Both the position numbers and the translations under genes were made by a program. The notes beneath the pieces were generated by a model. It was not told the DNA's origin. It ran no database searches and saw only the letters and a program-made list of their open reading frames with translations. Shown here in pieces: positions 7,048 through 14,938 of a stretch of DNA of 24,589 bases. Source of the stretch: CAIXZV01 sp037446495 (lineage in GTDB: Bacteria; Chloroflexota; Limnocylindria; Limnocylindrales; CSP1-4); NCBI GenBank assembly GCA_037446495.1, contig JBBIIL010000042.1:1-24589 (forward strand), in the 5' to 3' direction. How positions within the stretch are numbered: the first letter of the stretch is position 1; each line of letters starts with the position of its first letter.

Positions 7048-7953
7048 ATGAACAACAAGGAACGCATCGCCCGCTCGCTGCCCGGAATCCCGATGCTGGT
7101 CGGCGTCTTCATCCTCACCGTCGCCGTCCCGCTGGCGTTCGTGTGGTGGGTGGTGGCGGTGCTCGCGCCCCTCGGAGACCGCGTCGGGTTCGTCGAGGTC
7201 GTCGAGATCCTGATCTGGACCGCGGTCTACGCGGTGATCCTGCTCGGCTGGGCGGGCATGACACCGGTGAACCCCAACGAAGCGCGGGCCGTCGTCCTGT
7301 TCGGCCGCTATCGGGGCACGCTCCGCGACCAGGGCCTCGCGTGGGTCAATCCGTTCACCCGGCGGCCGCGCGTCAGCGTCCGGGTCCGCAACTTCGAGAC
7401 CAGCAAGCTCAAGGTCAACGACCACGATGGCAATCCGATCGAGATCGCGGCCGTCGTCGTCTGGAAGGTGACCGATACGGCCGAGGCGCTGTTCGAAGTG
7501 GACAACTACGAGAACTTCGTCACCGTCCAGGCCGAGTCGGCGCTGCGGAACCTCGCCACGTCGCACCCGTACGACGCCCACAACGACGGCCAGTCCTCGC
7601 TCCGCGCGAACCAGGCCGAGGTGGCCGACCAGCTTCGCGGCGAGATCCAGGACCGGCTCGACAAGGCGGGCATCCAGGTGATCGAGTCCCGGATCAGCCA
7701 CCTCGCCTACGCGCCGGAGATCGCCAATGCGATGCTCCGCCGCCAGCAGGCCAGCGCGGTCATCGCGGCGCGGTCGATGATCGTCGAGGGCGCGGTCGGG
7801 ATGGTGGAGATGGCGCTCGAGCAGCTGTCCGCCAAGCAGGTGGTCCAGCTCGACGAGGAGCGCAAGGCGCAGATGGTGAGCAACCTGCTCGTCGTCCTGT
7901 GCTCCGAGCACGAGGCGCAGCCGGTCCTCAACGCCGGGACGCTGTACGCCTAG
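7048..7953 (+). CDS. SPFH/Band 7 domain membrane protein
   Basis: This 301-aa protein has two hydrophobic segments at about 14-42 and 48-69, followed by an SPFH (stomatin/prohibitin/flotillin) domain from about 72 to 250. Typical features are NPNEARAVVLFGRYRGT, VNPF, the DGNPIEIAAVVVWKV strand, and a long helix ending RRQQASAVIAAR. Such proteins oligomerise on the membrane and scaffold microdomains or guard proteases; the specific partner is unknown. AAGGAG at 7030-7035 serves as ribosome site with rather long spacing. A ribbon-helix-helix gene follows 51 nt after the stop on the same strand. SPFH genes next to small Arc-like proteins are, to my knowledge, a recurring pairing in high-GC bacteria, which suggests a functional link. 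Confidence 0.92.
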   Translation: MNNKERIARSLPGIPMLVGVFILTVAVPLAFVWWVVAVLAPLGDRVGFVEVVEILIWTAVYAVILLGWAGMTPVNPNEARAVVLFGRYRGTLRDQGLAWVNPFTRRPRVSVRVRNFETSKLKVNDHDGNPIEIAAVVVWKVTDTAEALFEVDNYENFVTVQAESALRNLATSHPYDAHNDGQSSLRANQAEVADQLRGEIQDRLDKAGIQVIESRISHLAYAPEIANAMLRRQQASAVIAARSMIVEGAVGMVEMALEQLSAKQVVQLDEERKAQMVSNLLVVLCSEHEAQPVLNAGTLYA

Positions 7954-8004
7954 ACCGCCGATGATGCGAGCACGGAGCAGCACGATGCCCGCGGAGCCGC
8001 CAGC

Positions 8005-8178
8005 ATGGCCGAGCGCAAGCCGTTCCTGCTGCGCCTGGACCCCGAGACGTTCGCGGCCCTCCAGCGATGGGCCGCGGACGACCTCCGGTCGGTCAACGCC
8101 CAGGCCGAGTTCATCCTGAGGCGCGCGCTGAAGGACGCGGGCCGCCTCCCCGACCGCAACCCGCCGACCCCCTCGTAG
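8005..8178 (+). CDS. Small Arc/CopG-like ribbon-helix-helix protein, 57 aa
   Basis: The ORF encodes MAERKPFLLRLDPETFAAL and continues through WAADDLRSVNAQAEFILRRALKDAGR. A short basic N-terminal strand (PFLLRLD) and two helices with the N-A-Q-x-E-x-I-L-R-R-A-L pattern are the ribbon-helix-helix fold of Arc, CopG and HicB-type DNA-binding proteins. These dimerise and bind operators through the strand. GGAG at 7993-7996 gives an 8-nt spacing to ATG 8005. The gene sits 51 nt after the SPFH gene and is probably co-transcribed. It may repress the shared promoter or act together with the SPFH protein; there is no recognisable toxin partner. The C-terminal tail (PDRNPPTPS) is disordered. Confidence 0.85.
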   Translation: MAERKPFLLRLDPETFAALQRWAADDLRSVNAQAEFILRRALKDAGRLPDRNPPTPS

Positions 8179-8297
8179 CGATCCCCGTCGCAACCCGCCT
8201 CGCGGCTGAGCTCGAACGCGAGGCCCCACAGCCCTGACGGACCTCCGGGCAGCTTCGGCGCGCGTTACGCTCTCCGGCGTCAGGCCAGAGGGAGGCG

Positions 8298-9887
8298 ATG
8301 GACCGAGACCGACCGCGACCGTCGCTGGGCCGCGCGCAGGGCTGGGACCCCGTGTGGCAGCGCGCCGTGCCGCCGAGCGTCGGGGCGCGGCTGACGCCGG
8401 TCGCCGTCTTCGTCGTTGCGCTGGGGGCGTACCTGCGCACCCTGCTGCCGGGCATCGCGTTCGACGACTGGGGCGAGATGCAGACGGTCCCCGCCGTGCT
8501 TGGGATCGCGCACCCCACGGGCTACCCCACGTACATCCTCGCGGCGCGGCTGTTCGAGATCCTGCCCTTCGGCACCATCGCCTACCGCTCGAACCTGTTC
8601 TCGGCGGTGCTGGTGGCGCTCGCGCTGGCGACGCTGTCGTGGACCGCGATGCGCCTCGGCGTCCGGCCGGCGATCGCTGCGGGGGCGGCCCTCGCGACTG
8701 GCGCGGTGGGCACGGTCTGGGCCGCCGCCACGGTCGCCGAGGTCAACCCGCTCCACCTGCTGCTGATGGCGCTGCTGCTCGATCGGGCGCTCGCCTGGGC
8801 GGACCGCTCACGTCCGGTGGACCTCGCCGCCTGCGGGCTCCTCACCGGCCTCGCCCTCGGGAACCACCTGCTGACCCTCTTCGTGGCCCCGCTCCTCGCC
8901 GTGTTCGCGCTGTGGTCCGGCAAGCGGGCCCTTGCCGAGCAGCCGCTGCTGATCTTCCTGCCGGTCGTGACGCTGCTGCTGGGGCTCACGGTCTACGCGT
9001 ACATCCCGCTGGCCGCGCGCCTCGACCCGCCGCTCGCCTACAACCACCCGGTCACGCTCGACGCGTTCCTCGCGCTCGTCACGGGCGCGCAGTTCCGGTC
9101 GCAGGAACTGGGCGTGCTGGACGCCGGCAGCCTGGGGACCACCGTCGATGCACTCCCCGCCCTCGTGGGCCTGGTCCTCGGTCGCGGGGCCGTCGTGCTC
9201 CCGGTGGCCGGCGTCGTGGGCTTGGGGGTCCTGCTCATCCGGCGGCCGGCGTTGGCGCTGGCGCTCATGGCGATCCTGCTCGCCGGTGCCGACGTCTGGG
9301 CGAACTACCTGCGCCTGGAGCACTACCTGCTGGTGCCGTTCCTGCTGCTGGGCCTCGGGACGGCCGTGGCGCTCGAGGCGGCGGCGCGTGCGGGGACGGA
9401 GCGGCTGCCCGGCGTGGCCGGGCGGTTCGCGGCGCCGGTGGCGACCGCCGCGGGCGTCGTGGCAGCCCTCCTCGTGGCTGCGGTCAGCCTGCCGGGCGCG
9501 GACCTCAGCGCCAACAGCACCGGCGAGGACTACGTGGCGACGATGACCCGTGAGCTCCCGCAGAACGCGGCGATCTTCACGTTCTGGGGTGCGTCGACGC
9601 CGCTCTGGCACGCGCAGCTCGTCCGTGGCGAGCGTCCCGACATCCTCGTCGTGGACGACACCAACGTGGCGTACGACCCGGGCGGCACCCGGCTGGACCG
9701 GATGCGCGCGATCGTCTGCCAGCGCCCGGTCTTCATCGTCCGGCCATACGCGGAGGAGCTGGCGCCCGAGCGGGTGGAGTTCACCCTCAAGGCCGCGTTC
9801 AGCGTGGTGGTGGGTGTGGGCAGTCCGACCGCCGCGACGCCGCTCACCGTGTACCGCGTGGTCGCGGCGGCCGACACCTGCCCGTGA
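8298..9887 (+). CDS. DUF2723-family multi-pass membrane protein (GT-C-like)
   Basis: The 529-aa protein has about ten to twelve transmembrane helices and the hallmark of the DUF2723/TMEM260-like family near its N-terminus. An acidic cluster in the first outer loop (FDDWGE, D56, D57 and E60) is followed by AHPTGYPTYI at 71-80. This corresponds to the HPPGYP motif of the family, with Thr in place of the first Pro. Members resemble GT-C glycosyltransferases that use lipid-linked sugars, and TMEM260 is a protein O-mannosyltransferase. Sugar and acceptor here are unknown. The C-terminal 100 residues (after about 400) form a soluble extracytoplasmic domain. GGAGG lies 2 nt before ATG 8298, a tight spacing; a -10-like TACGCT is at 8266-8271. 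It converges on the YCII gene only 12 nt away. Confidence 0.88.
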   Translation: MDRDRPRPSLGRAQGWDPVWQRAVPPSVGARLTPVAVFVVALGAYLRTLLPGIAFDDWGEMQTVPAVLGIAHPTGYPTYILAARLFEILPFGTIAYRSNLFSAVLVALALATLSWTAMRLGVRPAIAAGAALATGAVGTVWAAATVAEVNPLHLLLMALLLDRALAWADRSRPVDLAACGLLTGLALGNHLLTLFVAPLLAVFALWSGKRALAEQPLLIFLPVVTLLLGLTVYAYIPLAARLDPPLAYNHPVTLDAFLALVTGAQFRSQELGVLDAGSLGTTVDALPALVGLVLGRGAVVLPVAGVVGLGVLLIRRPALALALMAILLAGADVWANYLRLEHYLLVPFLLLGLGTAVALEAAARAGTERLPGVAGRFAAPVATAAGVVAALLVAAVSLPGADLSANSTGEDYVATMTRELPQNAAIFTFWGASTPLWHAQLVRGERPDILVVDDTNVAYDPGGTRLDRMRAIVCQRPVFIVRPYAEELAPERVEFTLKAAFSVVVGVGSPTAATPLTVYRVVAAADTCP

Positions 9888-9899
9888 CGGGACCGGGGA

Positions 9900-10214
9900 C
9901 TACATCGCGTCGAACGTCTCGACAACCTCGATCATCGCCCCGCCGGCCAGCACCGGGCAGCCCCTGGCGAGGGCCACTGCGGCGGCGTGGTCCTCCGCCC
10001 TGATGATCGAGTAGCCGGTCGGCGACGTGGATCCGCCGTCCGACACCGAGCCGTCCGACGCGATGACCCTGGTTCCCGACGCCGGGTTGCCGCCGTCCAC
10101 GACCGCGTCGCCGAGCTGGTGGAACCAGGCGTTCCAAGCGTCCGTGGCCTTCGCCGACTCGGCCTCGCCCTCGGGCATCGAGCCGCCGTGGTACACGAGC
10201 AGGTAGTTCGCCAT
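9900..10214 (-). CDS. YCII-related (DGPF) domain protein
   Basis: This 104-aa protein has the dimeric alpha-beta barrel pattern of YCII-related proteins: MANYLLVYHGG strand, a helix WNAWFHQLG, a GNP turn, then TGYSIIRAED and ALARGCPVLAGGAMIEVVE. YCII proteins are small, cytosolic and mostly uncharacterised; some have hydrolase or dehydrochlorinase-like activity and many sit near ECF sigma genes. No sigma gene is adjacent here. The ribosome site is strong (AAGGAGG at 10220-10226, 5 nt spacing). It is the last of three minus-strand genes and may be transcribed with the upstream membrane-anchored protein, 88 nt away. Confidence 0.9.
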   Translation of the reverse strand: MANYLLVYHGGSMPEGEAESAKATDAWNAWFHQLGDAVVDGGNPASGTRVIASDGSVSDGGSTSPTGYSIIRAEDHAAAVALARGCPVLAGGAMIEVVETFDAM

Positions 10215-10302
10215 CGAAGCCTCCTTCGCAGCGCACGAGTCGGCGCCGTCAGGAGAGCGACGAACGGGCAGACGCGGAATCGACAGCCGGGGCCAGAGCC
10301 CC

Positions 10303-11166
10303 CTACGGCCAGGTGAAGGTGGCGGTCATCGGCGTGACGCCGAACCCTGCCTCCGCGTTCCTGAGCACGATCATCCAGCCGTTGGGCGTCGTGACCGCGA
10401 AGGCCTGGCTGGTGTTCGTGGTGCCGGCGGCCGCCGTGACCCGCTGCAGGCCCGGGCCGCCCTGCTCGATCAGGTCGGCCTCGTACAGGAACGGGTGGCC
10501 GCCCCAGCTCGCGGTCACCTGGTACGTGCCCTTCGCCCGTGGCGTGGCCACCACCTGCAGGCCGTTGTACGCCGGGTTGGCGGTGCCGTCGAAGCGGGCG
10601 TTGGTGATCGTGACGCTGGGCTTCGCTGCCGGGAACTTGATCGTCGCGTCCACCACCGGCGTGGCGCCGGCGCTGCCCCGCAGGGTGACCTGGTACGTTT
10701 CGAACGCCTTGGTGGACCTGCCGGTCAGGGTGCCGCTGGGCGCCGTGCGGCAGCCCAGCAGCTTCCCGCCCCCGCTGAGGCAGGCCGTGGTGCTGCCCCC
10801 GGACTCGGTCTTGTACTGCACCGTGACGGTGCCCGTCTGGGCGGTGAACGAGATCGTCCGCGACGTGCCGGCCGTGTCGGAGCCGGCATCGAGGGCGAGC
10901 TGGACGAACGAGATGGTCGCCGTGTGGACGGCCGCGGGCGTGGGCGACGGGCCGGCTGATGCGGACGCCGACGGCGAGGGTGCCGAAGAGCCAGTCGGTG
11001 CCGACGTCGCGCCCGGCGGGAGCGAGCCGGCCAACGATGACGAGGGCGAGGCTGAGGGCTGGGACGAGCCGCCCTTGCCGCCGAACAGCGTCGTCGCCAC
11101 AAGGATCCCCAGGAGCACGGCGAAGATGAACGCCAGGACCAGGACCAGCCGCTGTGTGTTCGTCAT
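10303..11166 (-). CDS. Membrane-anchored hypothetical protein with Ser/Pro linker
   Basis: The 287-aa product has one N-terminal hydrophobic segment at 6-28 (LVLVLAFIFAVLLGILVATT). A low-complexity Ser/Pro/Ala linker follows (about 33-84), then an extracytoplasmic region of some 200 residues rich in beta-type sequence. That region reads like two immunoglobulin-like sandwiches (about 84-180 with YQVTLRGS, and 185-287 with TYQVTASWGG). C130 and C139 could form a disulfide. I cannot assign a family or a function. The promoter at 11173-11201 places the start site at or next to the ATG, so the mRNA is probably leaderless. Confidence 0.8.
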   Translation of the reverse strand: MTNTQRLVLVLAFIFAVLLGILVATTLFGGKGGSSQPSASPSSSLAGSLPPGATSAPTGSSAPSPSASASAGPSPTPAAVHTATISFVQLALDAGSDTAGTSRTISFTAQTGTVTVQYKTESGGSTTACLSGGGKLLGCRTAPSGTLTGRSTKAFETYQVTLRGSAGATPVVDATIKFPAAKPSVTITNARFDGTANPAYNGLQVVATPRAKGTYQVTASWGGHPFLYEADLIEQGGPGLQRVTAAAGTTNTSQAFAVTTPNGWMIVLRNAEAGFGVTPMTATFTWP

Positions 11167-11172
11167 GCGCCC

Positions 11173-11201
11173 ATGGTAGGGGCACGTGCGCGATGCGTCA
11201 G
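11173..11201 (-). promoter_or_regulatory. Promoter for a leaderless transcript (gene at 11166)
   Basis: On the minus strand CTGACG (11201-11196) and TACCAT (11178-11173) are 17 bp apart. The -10 ends exactly 6 nt before ATG 11166, which would put +1 at the A of the start codon. No Shine-Dalgarno precedes this gene. The -35 overlaps the stop codon of the upstream YbaK-type gene. Confidence 0.5.
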
Positions 11202-11704
11202 GCGCCCTCGCGCGACGGGGCCGGGTTCGCCAGGCCGTCCACGATCTCCACGCCCGCGATGGTGCGCAGGATCGAGGGCGGGGCGACCACCTTCCAGCTG
11301 CGGGAGCCGCCGCCCAGCACGATCCGATCGCGGTCCATCAAAGCGGCGTCCACCCAGACCGGCAGGTGCCCCGGCAGCCCGAACACGGTGACCCCGCCGA
11401 TCTCGTGGCCCGTGAGCGCGCGGGTCTCGTCGGCAGACGCGAACGAGCACTTGCGGCCGAGGCGCCCCTTCACGACGCGGTTGACGTCCAGGCGGTGCGT
11501 GGCGAGCACGACGCAGGCCGCGTAGACGGGCTCCGCGCCCTTGCCCACGACGATGATCGTGTTCGCCGAGTCCGCGGGGTCCCAGCCGTATCGGGCGCAG
11601 AACGCGGCGGTGTCCGCGAACTCCGGGTCGCAGGCGAACAGTTCGTACGGCCCGCGGCCGGCGAGGGACGCCTCGAGGGCGTCGCGATCAGGATCGTCAC
11701 TCAT
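11198..11704 (-). CDS. YbaK/EbsC-type aminoacyl-tRNA deacylase
   Basis: The 168-aa protein matches the YbaK/prolyl-tRNA editing fold: DTAAFCARYGWDPAD, NTIIVVGKG, ACVVLATHRLD, NRVVKGRLGRKCSFAS, then LTGHEIGGVTVFGLPGH and VDAALMDRDRIVLGGGSRSWKV. Members hydrolyse wrongly charged tRNA such as Cys-tRNA(Pro) in the cytosol. Lys in the KGRLGRK stretch and the GG-V-x-x-F-G loop are the conserved substrate-site positions. The start at ATG 11704 (MSDDPDRD) has no Shine-Dalgarno; TACCGT lies 8 nt upstream, so translation may be leaderless. The substrate tRNA cannot be told from the sequence. It is divergent from the aldehyde dehydrogenase. Confidence 0.88.
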   Translation of the reverse strand: MSDDPDRDALEASLAGRGPYELFACDPEFADTAAFCARYGWDPADSANTIIVVGKGAEPVYAACVVLATHRLDVNRVVKGRLGRKCSFASADETRALTGHEIGGVTVFGLPGHLPVWVDAALMDRDRIVLGGGSRSWKVVAPPSILRTIAGVEIVDGLANPAPSREGA

Positions 11705-11826
11705 GGCGCGCAACGGTAGCGGACAACGGATCACCCCGGGCGGGGCCCCTCGCGGCGCACTACGCTTGGCCGCAATCCTGAACTGCAAGACTGTCCGCCT
11801 CCCGCCGCCCGCACCCGGAGACCCTG

Positions 11827-13344
11827 ATGTCCGACACCCTGATCCCCACCCGCGCCGAGTCGCTCGCCGCGATCCCGTCGCTCCCCCTCCGGACACAGCT
11901 GTACATCGACGGTCGGTTCATCGACGCGAAGGGCGGCCGGCGGTTCACCACCGAGAACCCGGCGACGGGCCAGCCCATCACCGAGGTGGCCGAGGGCGGT
12001 CCCAAGGACGTGGACGCCGCGGTCGCCGCCGCACGGCGCGCGGCCGACGACGGGCGCTGGTCGCGGCTGAACCCCGCCGACCGCAAGCGGCTCCTGATCG
12101 CGTGGGCGGATCGCATCGTGGCCAACACCCGCGACCTGGCGATCATCGAGACGCTGGACTCGGGCAAGCCCATCGCCGACACCGCCACGTCCGACATCGC
12201 CGAGACGGCCAATTGCATCCGCTGGCACGCGGAGGCCGCGGACAAGCTCTACGGGCAGGTCGCCCCGGCGCCTGAGGGGATCGTCGCGACCGTCACCCGC
12301 GAGCCGGTGGGCGTCGTCGGGGCGGTGATCCCGTGGAACTACCCCGCCCTGATGGCCGCCTGGAAGATGGGACCGGCGCTGGCCACCGGCAACACGATGG
12401 TGATCAAGCCGGCGTCGTACACGGCGCTCTCGCTCCTCCGGATCGCGGAGCTCGCGTCCGAGGCCGGGATCCCCGACGGCGTGCTCAACGTGGTGACTGG
12501 ACCCGGCGGCTCGGTCGGCGAGGCGATCGGGCGCCACGACGGCATCGACTGCGTCGCGTTCACGGGCTCAACCGAAGTCGGCCGCCGCTTCCTCCACTAC
12601 GCCGCGGACGGGAACCTCAAGCGGGTCCTGCTCGAGCTCGGCGGGAAGAGCCCGCAGATCATCTTCCCCGACGTCGCCGACATGGCGAACGTGGCGGCCA
12701 ACGCCGCGATCGCGATCTTCACCAACATGGGCGAGAACTGCTCAGCCGGCTCGCGGCTCATCGTCCACCGCTCCAAACGCGCGGAGCTGCTCGAGGCGCT
12801 CGAGGCGGAGCTGGAGCACTGGCCGGTCGGCGACCCGCTCGACCCGGGGAAGCGCCTGGGCGCGCTCATCAGCCGCAGCCAGATGGACACCGTGCTCGAC
12901 TACGTCGAGTCCGGGATGGGCGAGGGCGCGCGCGTCGTCACCGGCGGCGAGCAGATCCTGCGCGAGACCGGCGGCTACTTCGTGGGGCCCACGATCCTCG
13001 ACGGCGTCCGCAACGACATGCGGGTCGCGCGCGAGGAGATCTTCGGGCCGGTGCTCTCGGTCATCGAGTTCGACACCGAGGAGGAGGCAGTCCGGCTGGC
13101 GAACGACACGCCCTACGGCCTCGCGGCGTCGCTCTACACCGACGACCTCCACGTGGCGCACCGCGTCGCGCGCGACATCCGGGCGGGCGTCGTGGGCGTC
13201 AACGCCTACGCAGAGGGCGACCAGACCACGCCGTTCGGCGGGTTCAAGCTGTCGGGCTTCGGCGGGCACGACAAGAGCGTCCATGCACACGACCAGTACA
13301 CGGAGCTCAAGACCACCTGGATCACGCTCCGGCCGCGCAGCTGA
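11827..13344 (+). CDS. NAD(P)-dependent aldehyde dehydrogenase, PuuC/betaine-aldehyde type
   Basis: This full-length 505-aa class I/II-like aldehyde dehydrogenase oxidises an aldehyde to its acid in the cytosol. Seen directly are the cofactor-binding PWNYP and KPASYTALS segments, FTGSTEVGR, the general base E270 in LELGGKSP, and the nucleophile C305 in NMGENCSAGSR. The C-terminal FGGFKLSGFGGHDKSVHAHDQ region ends YTELKTTWI. That ending is close to PuuC (gamma-glutamyl-gamma-aminobutyraldehyde dehydrogenase) and related aminoaldehyde or betaine aldehyde dehydrogenases. The other genes of putrescine or choline breakdown are not in the window, so the substrate stays open. GGAGA about 6 nt upstream supports ATG 11827. 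Confidence 0.93.
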   Translation: MSDTLIPTRAESLAAIPSLPLRTQLYIDGRFIDAKGGRRFTTENPATGQPITEVAEGGPKDVDAAVAAARRAADDGRWSRLNPADRKRLLIAWADRIVANTRDLAIIETLDSGKPIADTATSDIAETANCIRWHAEAADKLYGQVAPAPEGIVATVTREPVGVVGAVIPWNYPALMAAWKMGPALATGNTMVIKPASYTALSLLRIAELASEAGIPDGVLNVVTGPGGSVGEAIGRHDGIDCVAFTGSTEVGRRFLHYAADGNLKRVLLELGGKSPQIIFPDVADMANVAANAAIAIFTNMGENCSAGSRLIVHRSKRAELLEALEAELEHWPVGDPLDPGKRLGALISRSQMDTVLDYVESGMGEGARVVTGGEQILRETGGYFVGPTILDGVRNDMRVAREEIFGPVLSVIEFDTEEEAVRLANDTPYGLAASLYTDDLHVAHRVARDIRAGVVGVNAYAEGDQTTPFGGFKLSGFGGHDKSVHAHDQYTELKTTWITLRPRS

Positions 13345-13694
13345 CCCGGACTGACGCTAGCCGGGCCTGCGACGGTCGCCGGGCGCCTGTTTGCGTCCAG
13401 TTGCGCCGTGCGACAAGCTGGGCAAATCTTGGTTGACCCGACTGCATAGCCTGAATGTGCGTCCCTCGCCATACGGAGACGCGCGGCCATCCCCCCGGCC
13501 GCGCGTCTCCGTATGGTGGGTGTCGATTCTCCTGGCGCAGGGCGGCCTCGTCGCCTCATGGCGTTGCGTCCGGACCGCTGAATGGCCATCGCCGGCGGGC
13601 CAGTCCGCTGCCCAGCAGGTCCGCGCTCGCTCGGCGCGCCCTGTAGGCTTCGCCGCAACAGCGACCGCCGCGTCCCGCCGGCCGGAGGAGAGCG
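13345..13694. other. Intergenic region with a long perfect hairpin
   Basis: I find no protein-like frame in these 350 bases. They hold the 20-bp-arm inverted repeat at 13469-13516, an isolated TTGACC at 13433-13438 without a good -10, and a -10-like TAGGCT about 50 nt before the next gene. Confidence 0.5.
13469..13516. other. Perfect 20-bp inverted repeat with 8-nt loop
   Basis: The left arm 13469-13488 (CCATACGGAGACGCGCGGCC) and the right arm 13497-13516 are exact reverse complements around the loop ATCCCCCC. It is 125 nt after the aldehyde dehydrogenase stop. No T-tract follows. It could be a bidirectional-type terminator, the stem of a small RNA or a mobile-element remnant. The stem is far longer than the other terminators in this window (11-12 bp). 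Confidence 0.75.
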
Positions 13695-14651
13695 ATGACC
13701 AGTCCCGTCCGGGATCTGCACAGCGCATGGGACGCGTTCGCGGCGCGCCTGACCGCCGCGCTGGCGGCCATGGAACAGGCGACCTATCTGGTGGTGTCGC
13801 TGGCGGGCGAGCCGCGCTCCGGCACCAGCGCGTACGTCCAGTTCGCGCAGGGCGGGCTGCTCGGGTTCCGCGCCGAGGCCGCCGGCAACCACCTCCTGCC
13901 CCCGGGCCACGGGCTGGGCCCCATCCAGGAGGACCGGCTGGCGGCCCTCGGCTGGCAGCGCCCGGGCCCCGCCTCGCAGGGCCGCAACTGGGTGCGCGAG
14001 TGGCAGGAGCCCGTCCCGTTCGGCGAGGTCGCGGGCATCGCGGTCCAGACGCTGCGCGAGGTGTACGGGGCCGCCACCCCCGATGACCTCCGCTACCGGA
14101 GCGGCGCGTTCCCGGCCCACCACGGGCCGATCCCGGAGCCCGGCCTCGGCATCGCGCCGGACCGCCAGGTCCCCGAGCACCCGGCCGCGGCTGTCGTGCC
14201 CGGCCAGACCCACCCGAGCTTGGAGCCGGACGAGGCTGAGGCTTCGCTCCAGGCGGCCCTGGCCGAGTTCATCAGGGGAACCGACCTGGTCCCTGACCGC
14301 GACGGAGACCTGCCGATCCGGGTGGGCTCGGCGCTCATGTTCGTGCGGCCGATCGCCGGCCGGCCACCGCTGCTGCAGCTCTTCTCCCCGCTCGTGTCGG
14401 GCGTGGACCTCACGCCCTCGCTGCTGGACTCGCTCAACGACATCAACCGCAGCATCCTGTTCGGGCGCGTCTTCTGGACCGAGCGCGAGGTGGTGGTGTC
14501 GATGGAGCTGACGGCGGTGGGGATCACCGCCGCGCAGATCGCGTTCGGCTGCGTGCAGCTGGGCAACCTCGCGGACCACCTCGACGACGTGCTGCGCGGC
14601 CGGTTCGGCGGGCGGACGATGTTCGAGGTCCCCAAGGCGCTGGTCAACTAA
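13695..14651 (+). CDS. Two-domain YbjN/T3SS-chaperone-like (TY-Chap) protein
   Basis: The 318-aa soluble protein contains two related alpha-beta domains. The N-terminal one (about 5-130) shows WDAFAARLTAAL, YLVVSLAG, YVQFAQGG, LGW and TLREVYGA. The C-terminal one (about 175-310) shows DRDGDLPIRVGSALMFVRP, LFSPLVSGVDLTPSLLDSL, NDINRSILFGRVFW and ADHLDDVLRGRFGG. This is the pattern of actinobacterial proteins annotated as YbjN or type III secretion chaperone-like (CesT fold), thought to bind peptides. No secretion genes are nearby, so its client is unknown. GGAGGAG ends 4 nt before ATG 13695. Confidence 0.8.
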   Translation: MTSPVRDLHSAWDAFAARLTAALAAMEQATYLVVSLAGEPRSGTSAYVQFAQGGLLGFRAEAAGNHLLPPGHGLGPIQEDRLAALGWQRPGPASQGRNWVREWQEPVPFGEVAGIAVQTLREVYGAATPDDLRYRSGAFPAHHGPIPEPGLGIAPDRQVPEHPAAAVVPGQTHPSLEPDEAEASLQAALAEFIRGTDLVPDRDGDLPIRVGSALMFVRPIAGRPPLLQLFSPLVSGVDLTPSLLDSLNDINRSILFGRVFWTEREVVVSMELTAVGITAAQIAFGCVQLGNLADHLDDVLRGRFGGRTMFEVPKALVN

Positions 14652-14817
14652 CCGCGACCCGTGTGCCTCAGCCGCCCGCGGCGCCCTGCCTCCACGGCGG
14701 CCACGCCATCCCACCCAAGGCGATCTCGTACCCCTCGCGGGCGAGGTATCCAACCAAGAGGTCCACGATCGGCGGCTCATCGTCCACGACCAGGATTCGG
14801 ATCGGGTCGGCGGTCAT
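14649..14817 (-). pseudogene. Truncated, frameshifted response-regulator receiver remnant
   Basis: From ATG 14817 the frame reads MTADPIRILVVDDEPPIVD then LLVGYLAREGYEIALGG. That is strand 1, the acidic pair (DDE), helix 1 and strand 2 of a receiver domain. This frame then degenerates and stops at 14668 after 49 aa. Shifting by one base right after ALGG restores typical receiver sequence, DGVAAVEAGRRGR (helix 2), up to a stop at 14649. The phospho-acceptor Asp strand, the Thr/Ser, the Lys and any output domain are missing. I read it as the decayed 5' end of a response-regulator gene, antisense to its neighbours. It could instead be expressed as a 49-aa protein, but it could not be phosphorylated. 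Confidence 0.7.
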
Positions 14818-14899
14818 GGCGCCGAGTCTGGCGGTAGGTCGATCGGGCCGCACGGTCCGACATCCGACGACACCCGCCAGTCGTATCGAGGTTGGGGGG

Positions 14900-14928
14900 T
14901 TGTCAAGGGTCGGTCAATGGCCTAGACT
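14900..14928 (+). promoter_or_regulatory. Sigma70-type promoter of the sigma factor gene
   Basis: TTGTCA at 14900-14905 and TAGACT at 14923-14928 are exactly 17 bp apart (5/6 and 4/6 matches). The start site should be near 14935, giving a leader of about 130 nt to GTG 15067. If this gene is the principal sigma factor, the promoter would be autoregulated. Confidence 0.75.
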
Positions 14929-14938
14929 CCTAATCCAA

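Noticed and set aside
6835..8229. Antisense frame extending the methyltransferase upstream through the SPFH gene
   Set aside because: The extension lies antisense to a clear SPFH gene and has shadow-like composition. The methyltransferase starts naturally at 6834.
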